A stretch of 64,000 bases of DNA from Methylobacillus sp. MM3 (GTDB lineage Bacteria; Pseudomonadota; Gammaproteobacteria; Burkholderiales; Methylophilaceae): assembly GCF_001645185.1 (NCBI RefSeq), contig NZ_LXTQ01000011.1, forward strand, positions 372,001 through 436,000, written 5' to 3'. Made by a program: the position numbers and the translations under genes. Shown in pieces: positions 53,739-62,208 of this stretch. The notes below the pieces were generated by a model. The model searched no databases, had not been told where the DNA came from, and saw nothing but the letters and a program-made list of their open reading frames with translations. Numbering within the stretch: the stretch's first letter is position 1; every line of letters starts with the position of its first letter.

Positions 53739-56074
53739 AGCTGACTTTTCCGCATTCCGGCCGGGCTGCGATTGCCGTATGGCTGGCGTTGATCATAGCC
53801 AGCATCGTCATCATCGCGCGCAGCCATTTCACCGCCGACCTGTCCGCCTTCCTGCCGCGCACGCCGACGGCACAGCAGCAGCTGTTGATGGATCAGTTGC
53901 GCGACGGGCTGGCTTCCAAACTGATTCTGGTTGGCATCGAAGGGGCGGACGAAGCATCGCGCGCCGCGATTTCCAAAAATATGGCACAACGCCTGCGATC
54001 CGCCCCGGCATTCGTCGCGGTCAATAACGGCGAGCCGGTGACTACCGAGCGCGACCGCGAAACCCTGTTCAACTATCGCTACCTGCTGAGCCCGACCGTG
54101 ACGCCGGAGCGTTTTGGCGTCGCCGGACTGCATGAGGCTTTAAGCGAAAGCATAGACCGGCTTGCCTCGCCCGCCGGCCTGCTGATCAAGCAATTGCTGC
54201 CGCGCGATCCCACCGGCGAAATGCTGCAATTGATCGAGGGCATGGAAAGCAGCCGCCAGCCGCGCATGATCGAAGGCGCATGGGCGTCGCAAGACGGAAA
54301 AACTGCATTGTTGCTGCTTCAGACCCACGCGGCCGGTTCCGATACCGATGCCCAGCAGCATGCGATGGCCGCTGTCCAGACGGCATTCGAGCAGGCAGCC
54401 CAAGGCGTAAAAGGCGCTGAGCTGCACATGACCGGCCCCGGCGTATTTTCGGTGCTGGCGCGCGACACCATCAAACATCAGGTGCGGGTAATCTTCATCG
54501 TCAGCTCTCTGCTGATCGCCGCACTGCTGCTGGCGGTTTACCGTTCACCGCGGGCCTTGCTGCTCGGCTTTCTGCCTGTGGCGACCGGCATTCTGGCGGG
54601 GGTCGCCGCGGTCAGCCTCGGTTTCGGCGTGGTGCATGGCATCACGCTCGGCTTCGGCACGGCGCTGATCGGCGAAGCGGTGGATTATTCGATCTATCTT
54701 TTCCTGCAATCGGAGCAGGGCGGGGCGGATCGTTCCGGCTGGGTGAGCCGCGTCTGGCCGACCGTGCGGCTGGGCGTGCTGACTTCGGTGTTCGGTTTTG
54801 CCGCGCTGCTGTTCTCGGGCTTTCCCGGTCTGGCGCAGCTTGGCTTGTATTCGATTGCCGGCCTGCTGGCGGCCGCGGCGATGACGCGTTTTGTGTTGCC
54901 GCATCTTTTGCCTGCCGATTTCCGGATATGCGACGTTTCCGCCGCTGGCGGTGCGCTGGCACTGCTGTCGCATCAGGCAGGCCGTTTGCGCTGGATTGCA
55001 CTGCTGTTGCTGGCGGTTTCCTGCGTCGTGCTTTATCAGCATCGCGATCATTTGTGGAATCGCGAACTGGCCGCATTGAGCCCCGTTTCTGCCGCGGATC
55101 AGGCATTGGATACCCGTCTGCGTGCCGCCATGGGTGCGCCCGATGCGCGTTACCTGGTGGTGGTGGATGGCCAGAGCGAAGAGGCGGCGCTGCAATCCGC
55201 CGAACAGGTGTCGCTTGCCTTGCAGCCGCTGGTTACCAACGGTGCGCTGGCCGGCTTCGAAAGCCCCAGTCGTTATTTGCCCAGCGAGGCAACACAGCGT
55301 GCCCGCCAAGTCAGCCTGCCGCCATCAGACGTACTTGAAGCAAGCCTTAATGAAGCGACGGAAGATTTGCCGGTGCGGCCAGGATTATTCAAGCCCTTTC
55401 TCGCCGATGTAGAGGCAGCGCGCCAGATGCCTCTGCTGCAACGTGTCGATCTCGAAGGCACTTCGCTGGCAATGGCGGTCGAGGCGCTGCTGGTCCGCCA
55501 GCATGATCGCTGGAATGCGTTGCTGCCGCTCACAGCGCCGGAAAACAGTGCCATCGATACCGCCGCGGTGCAAGCCGCGCTGGATCAGGTTCCGGGCGCG
55601 GTGTTCGTCGATCTGAAAGCCGAATCCGATCATTTGTATTTCGGTTATCTGCAAGAGGCCATTCTATTGTCGCTGGCAGGTGTGGCAGCGATTATTGCCC
55701 TGCTGCTGGTGACGCTGCGCTCACCGTCGCGCGTTGCGCGCGTCGTCCTGCCGCTGGCTGCGGCCGTGCTGACCGTGACGGCCGGGTTGGCGCTGTTCGG
55801 GCAACCCCTGATGATCCTGCACCTGATCGGCCTGCTGCTGATCGTCGCCATCGGTTCCAATTACGCGCTGTTCTTCGATCACAGCGACGCCGCCAGCTTG
55901 CAACCGCGCACGATGGCGTCACTGCTATTGGCCAACGTCGCCACCGTGCTCGGTTTCGGCCTGCTGGCGTTTTCCACCGTGCCGGTGCTGCAGGCCATGG
56001 GCGTCACCGTTGCGCCGGGCGTGATCCTGGCGTTGCTGTTCTCGGCGATTTTTGCCAAGCGGGCTCATGCGTAG
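53735..56074 (+). CDS. MMPL/RND-type exporter
   Basis: A 779-residue membrane protein with two related halves, each with one helix, a large periplasmic loop and five further helices. The first half has GEAVDYSIYLFLQSE, a typical MMPL family motif with the proton-relay aspartate; the second has LLLIVAIGSNYALFFDH. It begins with TTG in a TTGA overlap. It is the likely exporter of the pigment or its lipid conjugate, working with the LolA-like protein encoded just before it. Confidence 0.9.
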   Translation: MKLTFPHSGRAAIAVWLALIIASIVIIARSHFTADLSAFLPRTPTAQQQLLMDQLRDGLASKLILVGIEGADEASRAAISKNMAQRLRSAPAFVAVNNGEPVTTERDRETLFNYRYLLSPTVTPERFGVAGLHEALSESIDRLASPAGLLIKQLLPRDPTGEMLQLIEGMESSRQPRMIEGAWASQDGKTALLLLQTHAAGSDTDAQQHAMAAVQTAFEQAAQGVKGAELHMTGPGVFSVLARDTIKHQVRVIFIVSSLLIAALLLAVYRSPRALLLGFLPVATGILAGVAAVSLGFGVVHGITLGFGTALIGEAVDYSIYLFLQSEQGGADRSGWVSRVWPTVRLGVLTSVFGFAALLFSGFPGLAQLGLYSIAGLLAAAAMTRFVLPHLLPADFRICDVSAAGGALALLSHQAGRLRWIALLLLAVSCVVLYQHRDHLWNRELAALSPVSAADQALDTRLRAAMGAPDARYLVVVDGQSEEAALQSAEQVSLALQPLVTNGALAGFESPSRYLPSEATQRARQVSLPPSDVLEASLNEATEDLPVRPGLFKPFLADVEAARQMPLLQRVDLEGTSLAMAVEALLVRQHDRWNALLPLTAPENSAIDTAAVQAALDQVPGAVFVDLKAESDHLYFGYLQEAILLSLAGVAAIIALLLVTLRSPSRVARVVLPLAAAVLTVTAGLALFGQPLMILHLIGLLLIVAIGSNYALFFDHSDAASLQPRTMASLLLANVATVLGFGLLAFSTVPVLQAMGVTVAPGVILALLFSAIFAKRAHA

Positions 56075-56717
56075 CCTCGCCGACTTCGCCCAGCCCGGCA
56101 GACAAGCGGAAACGCTGACCATCCTGCTGCCCGGCGCACTGCATCAGCCGGAAGATTTCGTGCGCGAAGGTTTCGTCGATGCTGTGCGCAATCGCGGCAT
56201 TGATATGGACCTTTTGTTGGCGGGCTTGCTGTTCGACCACGTAGCCGGCGAACAGGCACTGCCGCAGCTGCACGCCAGCCTGATCGCGCCGTCCCTGGCC
56301 GCTGGCTATCGCCATATATGGCTGGCCGGGATTTCCATCGGCGGCTATGTTGCGATGGCTTACGCCGACCGCTATCCGGGAGGTGTGGAAGGGCTCTTCC
56401 TGATGGCGCCCTACCCGGGCAACCGCATGACCACCAGTGAAATCGCCACGGCAGGAGGCATCATCGCCTGGCAGCCCGGCGACTTGGCGAAGGATGACAC
56501 CGAGCGGCGCAACTGGCGTTGGCTGCAATCGCATGAGAAGAGTGGCATTGAAGTGCATCTGGGCTACGGCGCGGAAGATCGCTTTGCTCCCGGCCATGCG
56601 ATGATGGCGGAAGCCTTGCCGGCGAGGCATGTCGACTGCATCGCCGGCGGCCACGACTGGCCGGCGTGGCGGGATTTGTGGCATCGTTTTCTCGAGCGGC
56701 GCTTCGGAGGGGCTTGA
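56067..56717 (+). CDS. Alpha/beta hydrolase of the pigment cluster
   Basis: A 216-residue single-domain hydrolase. The nucleophile elbow GISIGGY is near residue 91, and likely acid and base partners lie in GYGAEDRF and IAGGHDW near the C-terminus, so a complete catalytic triad is plausible. There is no signal peptide. It could release the product from the carrier protein as a thioesterase, but the sequence gives no substrate. The start lies inside the exporter gene end, and the stop overlaps the deacetylase start (TGATG). Confidence 0.78.
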   Translation: MRSLADFAQPGRQAETLTILLPGALHQPEDFVREGFVDAVRNRGIDMDLLLAGLLFDHVAGEQALPQLHASLIAPSLAAGYRHIWLAGISIGGYVAMAYADRYPGGVEGLFLMAPYPGNRMTTSEIATAGGIIAWQPGDLAKDDTERRNWRWLQSHEKSGIEVHLGYGAEDRFAPGHAMMAEALPARHVDCIAGGHDWPAWRDLWHRFLERRFGGA

Positions 56718-57520
56718 TGAATAAGCATCGCTGGCGGCCTACCGCATTCCTTGGCTTTTCCATCGCGCTGCACCTGTCGGCGCTGCTGGCCGTCGTCATC
56801 GACTTTGCGCTGTGGCCATGGGCGCTCGCGACGGTGGCGGCCAATCACATGGTCATCACGTTGTTGGGTCTCTTGCCGCGCAGCAGCGGGCTGGGCGCTA
56901 ATTGGACGCGTTTGCCGGATGCAGCCATGCGCCGCAACGAAATCGCTCTGACCATAGACGACGGCCCCGATCCTGAAGTGACGCCGCAAGTGCTGGAATT
57001 GCTTCAAGGCCACGGCGTGAAAGCGACCTTTTTCTGTATCGGCAGCAAGGCCGCACAGCACCCCGAGCTGTGCCGCGAAATCGTGCGGCACGGGCATGCC
57101 ATCGAAAATCACACTCAGCATCACCGCCACAATTTCTCGCTGCTGGGGCCGGCAGGCTATGCCCGCGAAATCGCGGCCGCGCAAGAGTCGCTGAGTCGCA
57201 TCGCAGGCATGACCCCGCGGTTCTTCCGTGCTCCGGCCGGGTTGCGCAACCCATTCCTGGAGCCGGTTCTGGCGCGGTTTGGGCTGCAACTGGCGAGCTG
57301 GACGGTGCGCGGGTTCGACACCTGCACGCGCGATGCAACGCAGGTGCGAGCCCGGCTGTCGCGCGGCGTGAAACCGGGTGCGATACTTCTGCTGCACGAC
57401 GGCAACGCGGCTAGAGCCGCTTCCGGCGAGCCGGTTGTCTTGCAGGTACTGCCGGACCTGATAGCGTCGGCGCATGCGGCCGGGCTCCGTTTTGTCACCC
57501 TGCGCGACGCGGCCCTATAA
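56717..57520 (+). CDS. NodB-type polysaccharide deacetylase family protein, membrane-anchored
   Basis: A 267-residue protein with two N-terminal hydrophobic segments (about 11-32 and 36-53) and a NodB domain. The metal and catalytic motifs are intact: TIDDGPDPEVTP, the H-x3-H motif in ENHTQHHRH, RAPAGLRNP and ILLLHDGN. Such enzymes remove acetyl groups from sugars, but relatives also act on other amides or esters. Its presence in the pigment operon suggests modification of a sugar head group, perhaps the one added by the glycosyltransferase at 61 kb; this is inference. Confidence 0.85.
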   Translation: MNKHRWRPTAFLGFSIALHLSALLAVVIDFALWPWALATVAANHMVITLLGLLPRSSGLGANWTRLPDAAMRRNEIALTIDDGPDPEVTPQVLELLQGHGVKATFFCIGSKAAQHPELCREIVRHGHAIENHTQHHRHNFSLLGPAGYAREIAAAQESLSRIAGMTPRFFRAPAGLRNPFLEPVLARFGLQLASWTVRGFDTCTRDATQVRARLSRGVKPGAILLLHDGNAARAASGEPVVLQVLPDLIASAHAAGLRFVTLRDAAL

Positions 57521-57548
57521 TGAATTTTTTACAAATGATGGTTTACCT

Positions 57549-58745
57549 TTGAATCCATTACTTATCTCTCACTTCACCGCCACGAGCAGCATTGGACGCG
57601 GACTGGATGAAACGCTGGCAGCACTGCGCCAGCGCACTCCCGGCCTGAAACCGTGCGATTTCGATACTGTGGATTTGTCTACTTTCATCGGTGAGGTCGC
57701 CGACGTGGATGACGTTGCACTGCCCGCTGAGATGAAAGATTTCGATTGCCGCAACAATCGTCTGGCTCAGCTGGGATTGGAACAGGACGGTTTTGCCGAA
57801 GCGGTGCGGACGGCTATCGAACGTTACGGCGATGACCGTGTCGGCGTATTCGTCGGCACCAGCACCTCCGGCATCCTTGAGACGGAGCTGGCCTATCGCC
57901 GGCGCGATCCGGAAACCGGCGCACTGCCCGCCGATTTTCATTACAGCAAAACGCAGAATACCTTTTCAGTCGCCGATTTCACCCGCCACTATTTCGGCTT
58001 GCACGGCCCGGCCGTGGCGATTTCGTCGGCCTGTTCGTCCAGTGCCAAGGTCTTCGGTTCGGCACGTCGCATGATAGAGGCCGGGCTGATCGACGCTGCC
58101 GTGGTCGGCGGGGTGGATACGCTGTGCCTCACGACATTGTACGGTTTCAATTCGCTGCAACTGCTTTCCACGCAGGCTTGCCGCCCGTTCGACGCAGCCC
58201 GCGACGGCATCTCCATTGGCGAGGCGGCAGCGTTCGCGTTGCTGGAGCGTGCACCGCAGCATCCAGAACCCGATGATTTGTTCTTGCTCGGTATCGGCGA
58301 ATCGAGCGATGCCTATCACATGTCCTCGCCGCATCCCGAAGGCTTGGGCGCACGTATCGCGATGGAGCAGGCCCTGACAACGGCCGGCCTGGCACCGAGC
58401 GACATCGACTACATCAACCTGCATGGCACTGCAACGCCGAGCAACGATACCGCGGAGAGCAAGGCGGTAAGGGCGGTATTCGGTACTGCCACGCCTTGCA
58501 GTTCCACCAAGGGCGCGACCGGTCATACGCTGGGCGCGGCAGGCGGCGTCGAGGCGGTGATCAGCCTGCTGGCGCTGCGGCATGGCCTGCTGCCCGGCGG
58601 ACTCAATACGACGCAGATCGACCCCGAAGCCGGGCTGAATTACCTGCTGGAAAACCGCGAACAGCCGGTGGCGAGCGTCATCAGCAATTCCTTCGGGTTC
58701 GGCGGCACGAATTGCAGCCTGATTTTCGGGAGGGCCGCGCGATGA
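57549..58745 (+). CDS. Beta-ketoacyl-ACP synthase of the pigment cluster
   Basis: A 398-residue condensing enzyme with the full Cys-His-His triad: C162 in SSACSSSAKVF, H292 in LHGTATPSND and H326 in KGATGHTLGAAG. It extends the chain with malonyl units. The start is TTG after the deacetylase gene; no ATG lies in a suitable position, and this gives the family's usual beginning NPLLISHFTATS. Its stop overlaps the ketosynthase-like partner. It is the only complete ketosynthase in the cluster. Confidence 0.92.
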   Translation: MNPLLISHFTATSSIGRGLDETLAALRQRTPGLKPCDFDTVDLSTFIGEVADVDDVALPAEMKDFDCRNNRLAQLGLEQDGFAEAVRTAIERYGDDRVGVFVGTSTSGILETELAYRRRDPETGALPADFHYSKTQNTFSVADFTRHYFGLHGPAVAISSACSSSAKVFGSARRMIEAGLIDAAVVGGVDTLCLTTLYGFNSLQLLSTQACRPFDAARDGISIGEAAAFALLERAPQHPEPDDLFLLGIGESSDAYHMSSPHPEGLGARIAMEQALTTAGLAPSDIDYINLHGTATPSNDTAESKAVRAVFGTATPCSSTKGATGHTLGAAGGVEAVISLLALRHGLLPGGLNTTQIDPEAGLNYLLENREQPVASVISNSFGFGGTNCSLIFGRAAR

Positions 58746-59539
58746 CATCGCTGATTGCTTACATCGAAGGCATCGGCCTGCTCGGTCCCGGTCTGTCCGG
58801 TTGGTCCGAAGGGCGTGAGATTCTTGCCGGCCGGCAAGCCTATCAGCCGCAGAAAACCGTGATTCCGCCGCCTGTGCTGCTGCCGCCCGCAGAACGCCGC
58901 CGCTGCGGCGAAATCGTCAAATTGGCGCTGGCGACCTCGACGGAAGCGATGGCCACCGCCGGGGTGGAAGCGAGCAATTTGCCCAGCGTCTTTACCGCCT
59001 CGCACGGCGATGGCCACAACTGCCATACGATTTGCGAAATGCTGGCTTCCGATGATCGGCAGGTCTCGCCGACGCGTTTTCACAACTCAGTGCATAACGC
59101 CGCTTCCGGCTATTGGAGCATCGCCACCGGCGCGATGGCATCGTCCGCGGTGCTGTGCGCTTTCGATGCCAGTTTCGGGGCGGGATTGCTGGAAGCAATG
59201 GTGCAGGTCGCGGTAGATGGCAACCGCTGCATCCTGATCGCTGGCGACACCGACTACCCCGAACCGGTTTTCAGCGTACGGCCTTTGAGCGATCTACTGG
59301 GAATTTCATTGGTGCTGGCACCCGAGCATACGCCGCAGGCTGTGGCGCGTATCAGCGTGACGCTCAGCGACGGACCTGTAGATCGTTTCGCTGATGGCGG
59401 GCTGGAAAAGCTGCGCCTCAGTATTCCGGCCGCTCGCGGTTTGCCGTTGTTGCATGCGATAGCCGTTGGCGAAAGCGCTCATGTGGTGCTCGACTACCTG
59501 GAAGAAACCCGCATCGCCGTGGAAGTCAGCCCGTGTTAG
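58742..59539 (+). CDS. Beta-ketoacyl synthase-like protein lacking the catalytic cysteine
   Basis: A 265-residue protein equal to roughly the N-terminal half of a ketosynthase (Ketoacyl-synt_2-like). It has RFHNSVHNAASGYWSIATG where an active enzyme would show a cysteine, and no H-x-T-GT histidine motif. By analogy with chain-length factors of type II systems it probably pairs with the ketosynthase encoded upstream and shapes chain length rather than catalysing condensation. It is coupled on both sides by short overlaps. Confidence 0.85.
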   Translation: MTSLIAYIEGIGLLGPGLSGWSEGREILAGRQAYQPQKTVIPPPVLLPPAERRRCGEIVKLALATSTEAMATAGVEASNLPSVFTASHGDGHNCHTICEMLASDDRQVSPTRFHNSVHNAASGYWSIATGAMASSAVLCAFDASFGAGLLEAMVQVAVDGNRCILIAGDTDYPEPVFSVRPLSDLLGISLVLAPEHTPQAVARISVTLSDGPVDRFADGGLEKLRLSIPAARGLPLLHAIAVGESAHVVLDYLEETRIAVEVSPC

Positions 59540-59994
59540 ACCGCAACTGGATCGCCAGCCGCATTCCTCATCAGGGCAGCATGTGTTTGCTCGACGGCGT
59601 GGAAAGCTGGGATGAGGAAAACATCCAATGCCGCGCCAGCAGCCATCGCGCGGAGGACAACCCCTTGCGCGCTCATGGCCGGCTGGGCGCCGCCTGCGGC
59701 GTCGAGTATGCCGCGCAGGCGATGGCCGTGCATGGCGCCTTGCTGGCCCCGCCCGACAATGCCGCGCCGAAAGCGGGATTCCTCGTCAGCGTGCGTGGCG
59801 TGCAAGTCCATGTGGTACGGCTGGACGATATTTCCGAAGACTTGACGGTGCAGGCCAGCCGCATCATGAGCAACGAAAACAACATTCTTTACCAGTTCAG
59901 CGTCAGTGCGGCCGACCGGTTGCTGCTGGAAGGTCGCGCGGCAGTGGTGATCAATGCCGACGCGCTGTTACCGAATGCAGGGAGCATGAAATGA
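59533..59994 (+). CDS. Hotdog-fold dehydratase (ApeP-like)
   Basis: A 153-residue protein with the FabZ-like motif IPHQGSMCLLDGVESWDE near the start, which includes the catalytic histidine. The rest follows the hotdog pattern of strands around a long helix (GVEYAAQAMAVHGAL). It starts with GTG inside the upstream gene. Together with the ApeI-like protein it gives the two-dehydratase set needed for fully conjugated polyenes. Confidence 0.88.
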   Translation: MLDRNWIASRIPHQGSMCLLDGVESWDEENIQCRASSHRAEDNPLRAHGRLGAACGVEYAAQAMAVHGALLAPPDNAAPKAGFLVSVRGVQVHVVRLDDISEDLTVQASRIMSNENNILYQFSVSAADRLLLEGRAAVVINADALLPNAGSMK

Positions 59995-60710
59995 AGAAAG
60001 CGCTTGTCACCGGGGGCAGCGGGGGTATCGGCGCCGCCATTTGCCGCCGTCTTGCTGCCGACGGCTGCCATGTGTACGTGCATGCCAATCGCGGCGTGGA
60101 CGCTGCACAAGAACTGGTTGAGGGAATCCGCGCCACGGGTGGCAGCGCCGAAGCGATAAGTTTCGATGTCACCGACAGCGCCGCTGTCAGTGCCGCCTTG
60201 CTCCCGCTGATCGAAGACGCGCCGATCCAGATCCTTGTCAACAACGCAGGCATCCATGACGACGCCGTTTTTCCCGGCATGCGCCCCGACCAATGGCACC
60301 GCGTCATCGACGTCTCCGTGAACGGATTTTTCAATGTCACCCAACCCCTGATGATGCCCATGATACGCAGCCGCTGGGGGCGCATCATCAATATCTCCTC
60401 CATCTCCGGCATCGCCGGCAATCGCGGCCAGACCAATTACTCCGCCGCCAAGGGCGCGCTCAATGCCGCCACCAAGTCCTTGTCGCAGGAGGTGGCCAGT
60501 CGCGGAATCACCGTCAACGCCGTTGCGCCGGGGATAATCGAAACTGCAATGACCGAGGGAACATTCGACCCCGGGATGATCAAGCAGATGGTGCCCATGA
60601 AGCGCGCGGGTAAGCCGGGGGAGGTCGCCAGCCTGGTTGCATACCTTGCGTCGGATGAAGCTGCCTATATTTCGGGGCAGGTGATTTCGATCAATGGCGG
60701 GATGCTTTAG
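59991..60710 (+). CDS. 3-ketoacyl-ACP reductase, FabG-like (ApeQ-like)
   Basis: A 239-residue short-chain dehydrogenase. The NADPH motif TGGSGGIG is at residues 7-14, NNAG at 84-87, and the catalytic tetrad includes S137, Y150 and K154 (NISSISG, YSAAK). It reduces beta-keto intermediates of the polyene synthase. The start overlaps the dehydratase stop (ATGA). It is the last plus-strand gene, and its stop overlaps by four bases the end of the convergent glycosyltransferase. Confidence 0.93.
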   Translation: MKKALVTGGSGGIGAAICRRLAADGCHVYVHANRGVDAAQELVEGIRATGGSAEAISFDVTDSAAVSAALLPLIEDAPIQILVNNAGIHDDAVFPGMRPDQWHRVIDVSVNGFFNVTQPLMMPMIRSRWGRIINISSISGIAGNRGQTNYSAAKGALNAATKSLSQEVASRGITVNAVAPGIIETAMTEGTFDPGMIKQMVPMKRAGKPGEVASLVAYLASDEAAYISGQVISINGGML

Positions 60711-61465
60711 CGCCCTGCTAGCCGTCGCTTGATCAAAAGGGGCAGGCGTAGTGCAAAACCCAAAAACAACCGCGTATGCATCCACGTCAGCAGCACGTTG
60801 TCGCGCAGGTAATTGAAATGCGATACGCCGCCTTCCTCTGCGCCGAAGTAGCGCACCGGTGCCGGGATATTGACTGCCTTTACGCCGCGCCAGCTTAGCC
60901 GCACTACGGCTTCGGGGTCGAAGTCGAAACGGCGCATCCAGGGGTGGCGGCGCATGATTATTCTCAACGGTGCGATGGGGTAAACGCGAAAGCCGAAGAG
61001 CGAATCGCCTATGCCTGCCCACAGCGTTTCCAGATTGGCCCACCAGTTGGAGATTTTGCGGCCCTTGATACGAATGCTGGGGGCGCTGGCGTCGAAAACC
61101 GGCATGCCCAGTATCATCGCGTCGGGCTGCTTGATTGATTCGGCCATGAACACGGGAATCAGGTCGGCCGGATGCTGACCGTCGGAGTCCATCGTCAATA
61201 CGTACGAGTAACCGGCTGCCGCCGCAATATCCAGTCCGTGCAATACGGCTGCGCCTTTGCCGACGTTTTGCGGCAAATGTATGACACGCAGGTTTGCGTC
61301 CTCCCTGGCCATGGCCTTCAGACCTGCCACAGACTCATCGGTACTGCCGTCGATCACGACCCATACCGGATTCCAGAAACGGCGTGCCGCGCGTACGGTG
61401 TCATAGACCTTGGGGCCGGGGTTGTAGCTGGGGATGAGGACGAGATGCGTGGTGGAGGCTAGCAT
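60707..61465 (-). CDS. Family 2 glycosyltransferase
   Basis: A 252-residue GT-A protein of the dolichyl-phosphate mannosyltransferase type: VLIPSYNPG, VVIDGSTDES, the metal motif DSDGQHPAD and a long C-terminal amphipathic tail. It has no transmembrane domain apart from a hydrophobic stretch near the end. In related pigment clusters a glycosyltransferase and an acyltransferase, sometimes fused, process the polyene; here they are separate genes overlapping by seven bases. The sugar and acceptor are unknown. Confidence 0.88.
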   Translation of the reverse strand: MLASTTHLVLIPSYNPGPKVYDTVRAARRFWNPVWVVIDGSTDESVAGLKAMAREDANLRVIHLPQNVGKGAAVLHGLDIAAAAGYSYVLTMDSDGQHPADLIPVFMAESIKQPDAMILGMPVFDASAPSIRIKGRKISNWWANLETLWAGIGDSLFGFRVYPIAPLRIIMRRHPWMRRFDFDPEAVVRLSWRGVKAVNIPAPVRYFGAEEGGVSHFNYLRDNVLLTWMHTRLFLGFALRLPLLIKRRLAGR

Positions 61466-62208
61466 GGCTGCGCGAGTTCTTCTGCAAAGTACTGCTCAAG
61501 TTCGGTTGTGAACAGGCGGATGTTTTGTGGCGGGTCGAAACGGCGGCCTAGGCGTACGCGAAAATGCAGCGGCATGGTCGGTTTGCGGAACAAGGGCCAG
61601 CCCTTGCTCAGGAAGGGCGTGTTGGCCTCGATGATGACAGTTTGCACCGGAACGCCGGCCTGGCGGGCAATCAGCCCCGCGCTGCCGGTCAGCGTGTTGA
61701 CGGGATGGCGCGTGGTGCGGGTGCCCTCCGGAAACAGCAGCAGATGGCTGCCGTTTTTAAAGTCTTCGCAGGCCTGCAGCACCATGCGATGCACCGATTC
61801 ATTGCGGATATATCCTGCCAGGCGCGCGCCGGCTCCCAAGAATACATTGTTCATCAATTCCGCCTTCATCACGCAGCAGACATTGGGCAGGCGTGAGATG
61901 ATCATCACCGCATCGAGCAGACCGGGGTGGTTGGGGGCAATAATCAGCGGCCCGTCGTTGCGCAAGGCATCGAGCGCGCTCAGGTCGAAGCGGCAGCGCT
62001 GCGAAAGCTTGAGGCTGGCGAGATAAATGCGGAAACCGGCCATGATGACGAAGCGGCCAAGCGCGAGGGCCGGGCGTCGCGGCATCAGCGGCTGCAACAC
62101 GGTGGCGATCAGCGTCCAGCCCAGGCACAGTAAACCCAGCCAGGCGAGACCGAGGTAGAGCAGCAGGTAATCGTATATTCCCACCAGCAGACGTATTGCG
62201 GCACTCAT
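61459..62208 (-). CDS. 1-acylglycerol-3-phosphate acyltransferase-like protein (PlsC family)
   Basis: A 249-residue protein with one or two N-terminal membrane helices and the PlsC motifs NHPGLLD (H-x4-D) near residue 93 and LFPEGTRTTR near residue 158. Within the cluster it is the second acyltransferase, besides the HtrB-like one, and is a candidate for attaching the polyene or a fatty acid to a glycerol or sugar. It overlaps the chorismatase stop (ATGA) and the glycosyltransferase start, so the three minus-strand genes are one operon. Confidence 0.88.
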   Translation of the reverse strand: MSAAIRLLVGIYDYLLLYLGLAWLGLLCLGWTLIATVLQPLMPRRPALALGRFVIMAGFRIYLASLKLSQRCRFDLSALDALRNDGPLIIAPNHPGLLDAVMIISRLPNVCCVMKAELMNNVFLGAGARLAGYIRNESVHRMVLQACEDFKNGSHLLLFPEGTRTTRHPVNTLTGSAGLIARQAGVPVQTVIIEANTPFLSKGWPLFRKPTMPLHFRVRLGRRFDPPQNIRLFTTELEQYFAEELAQPC

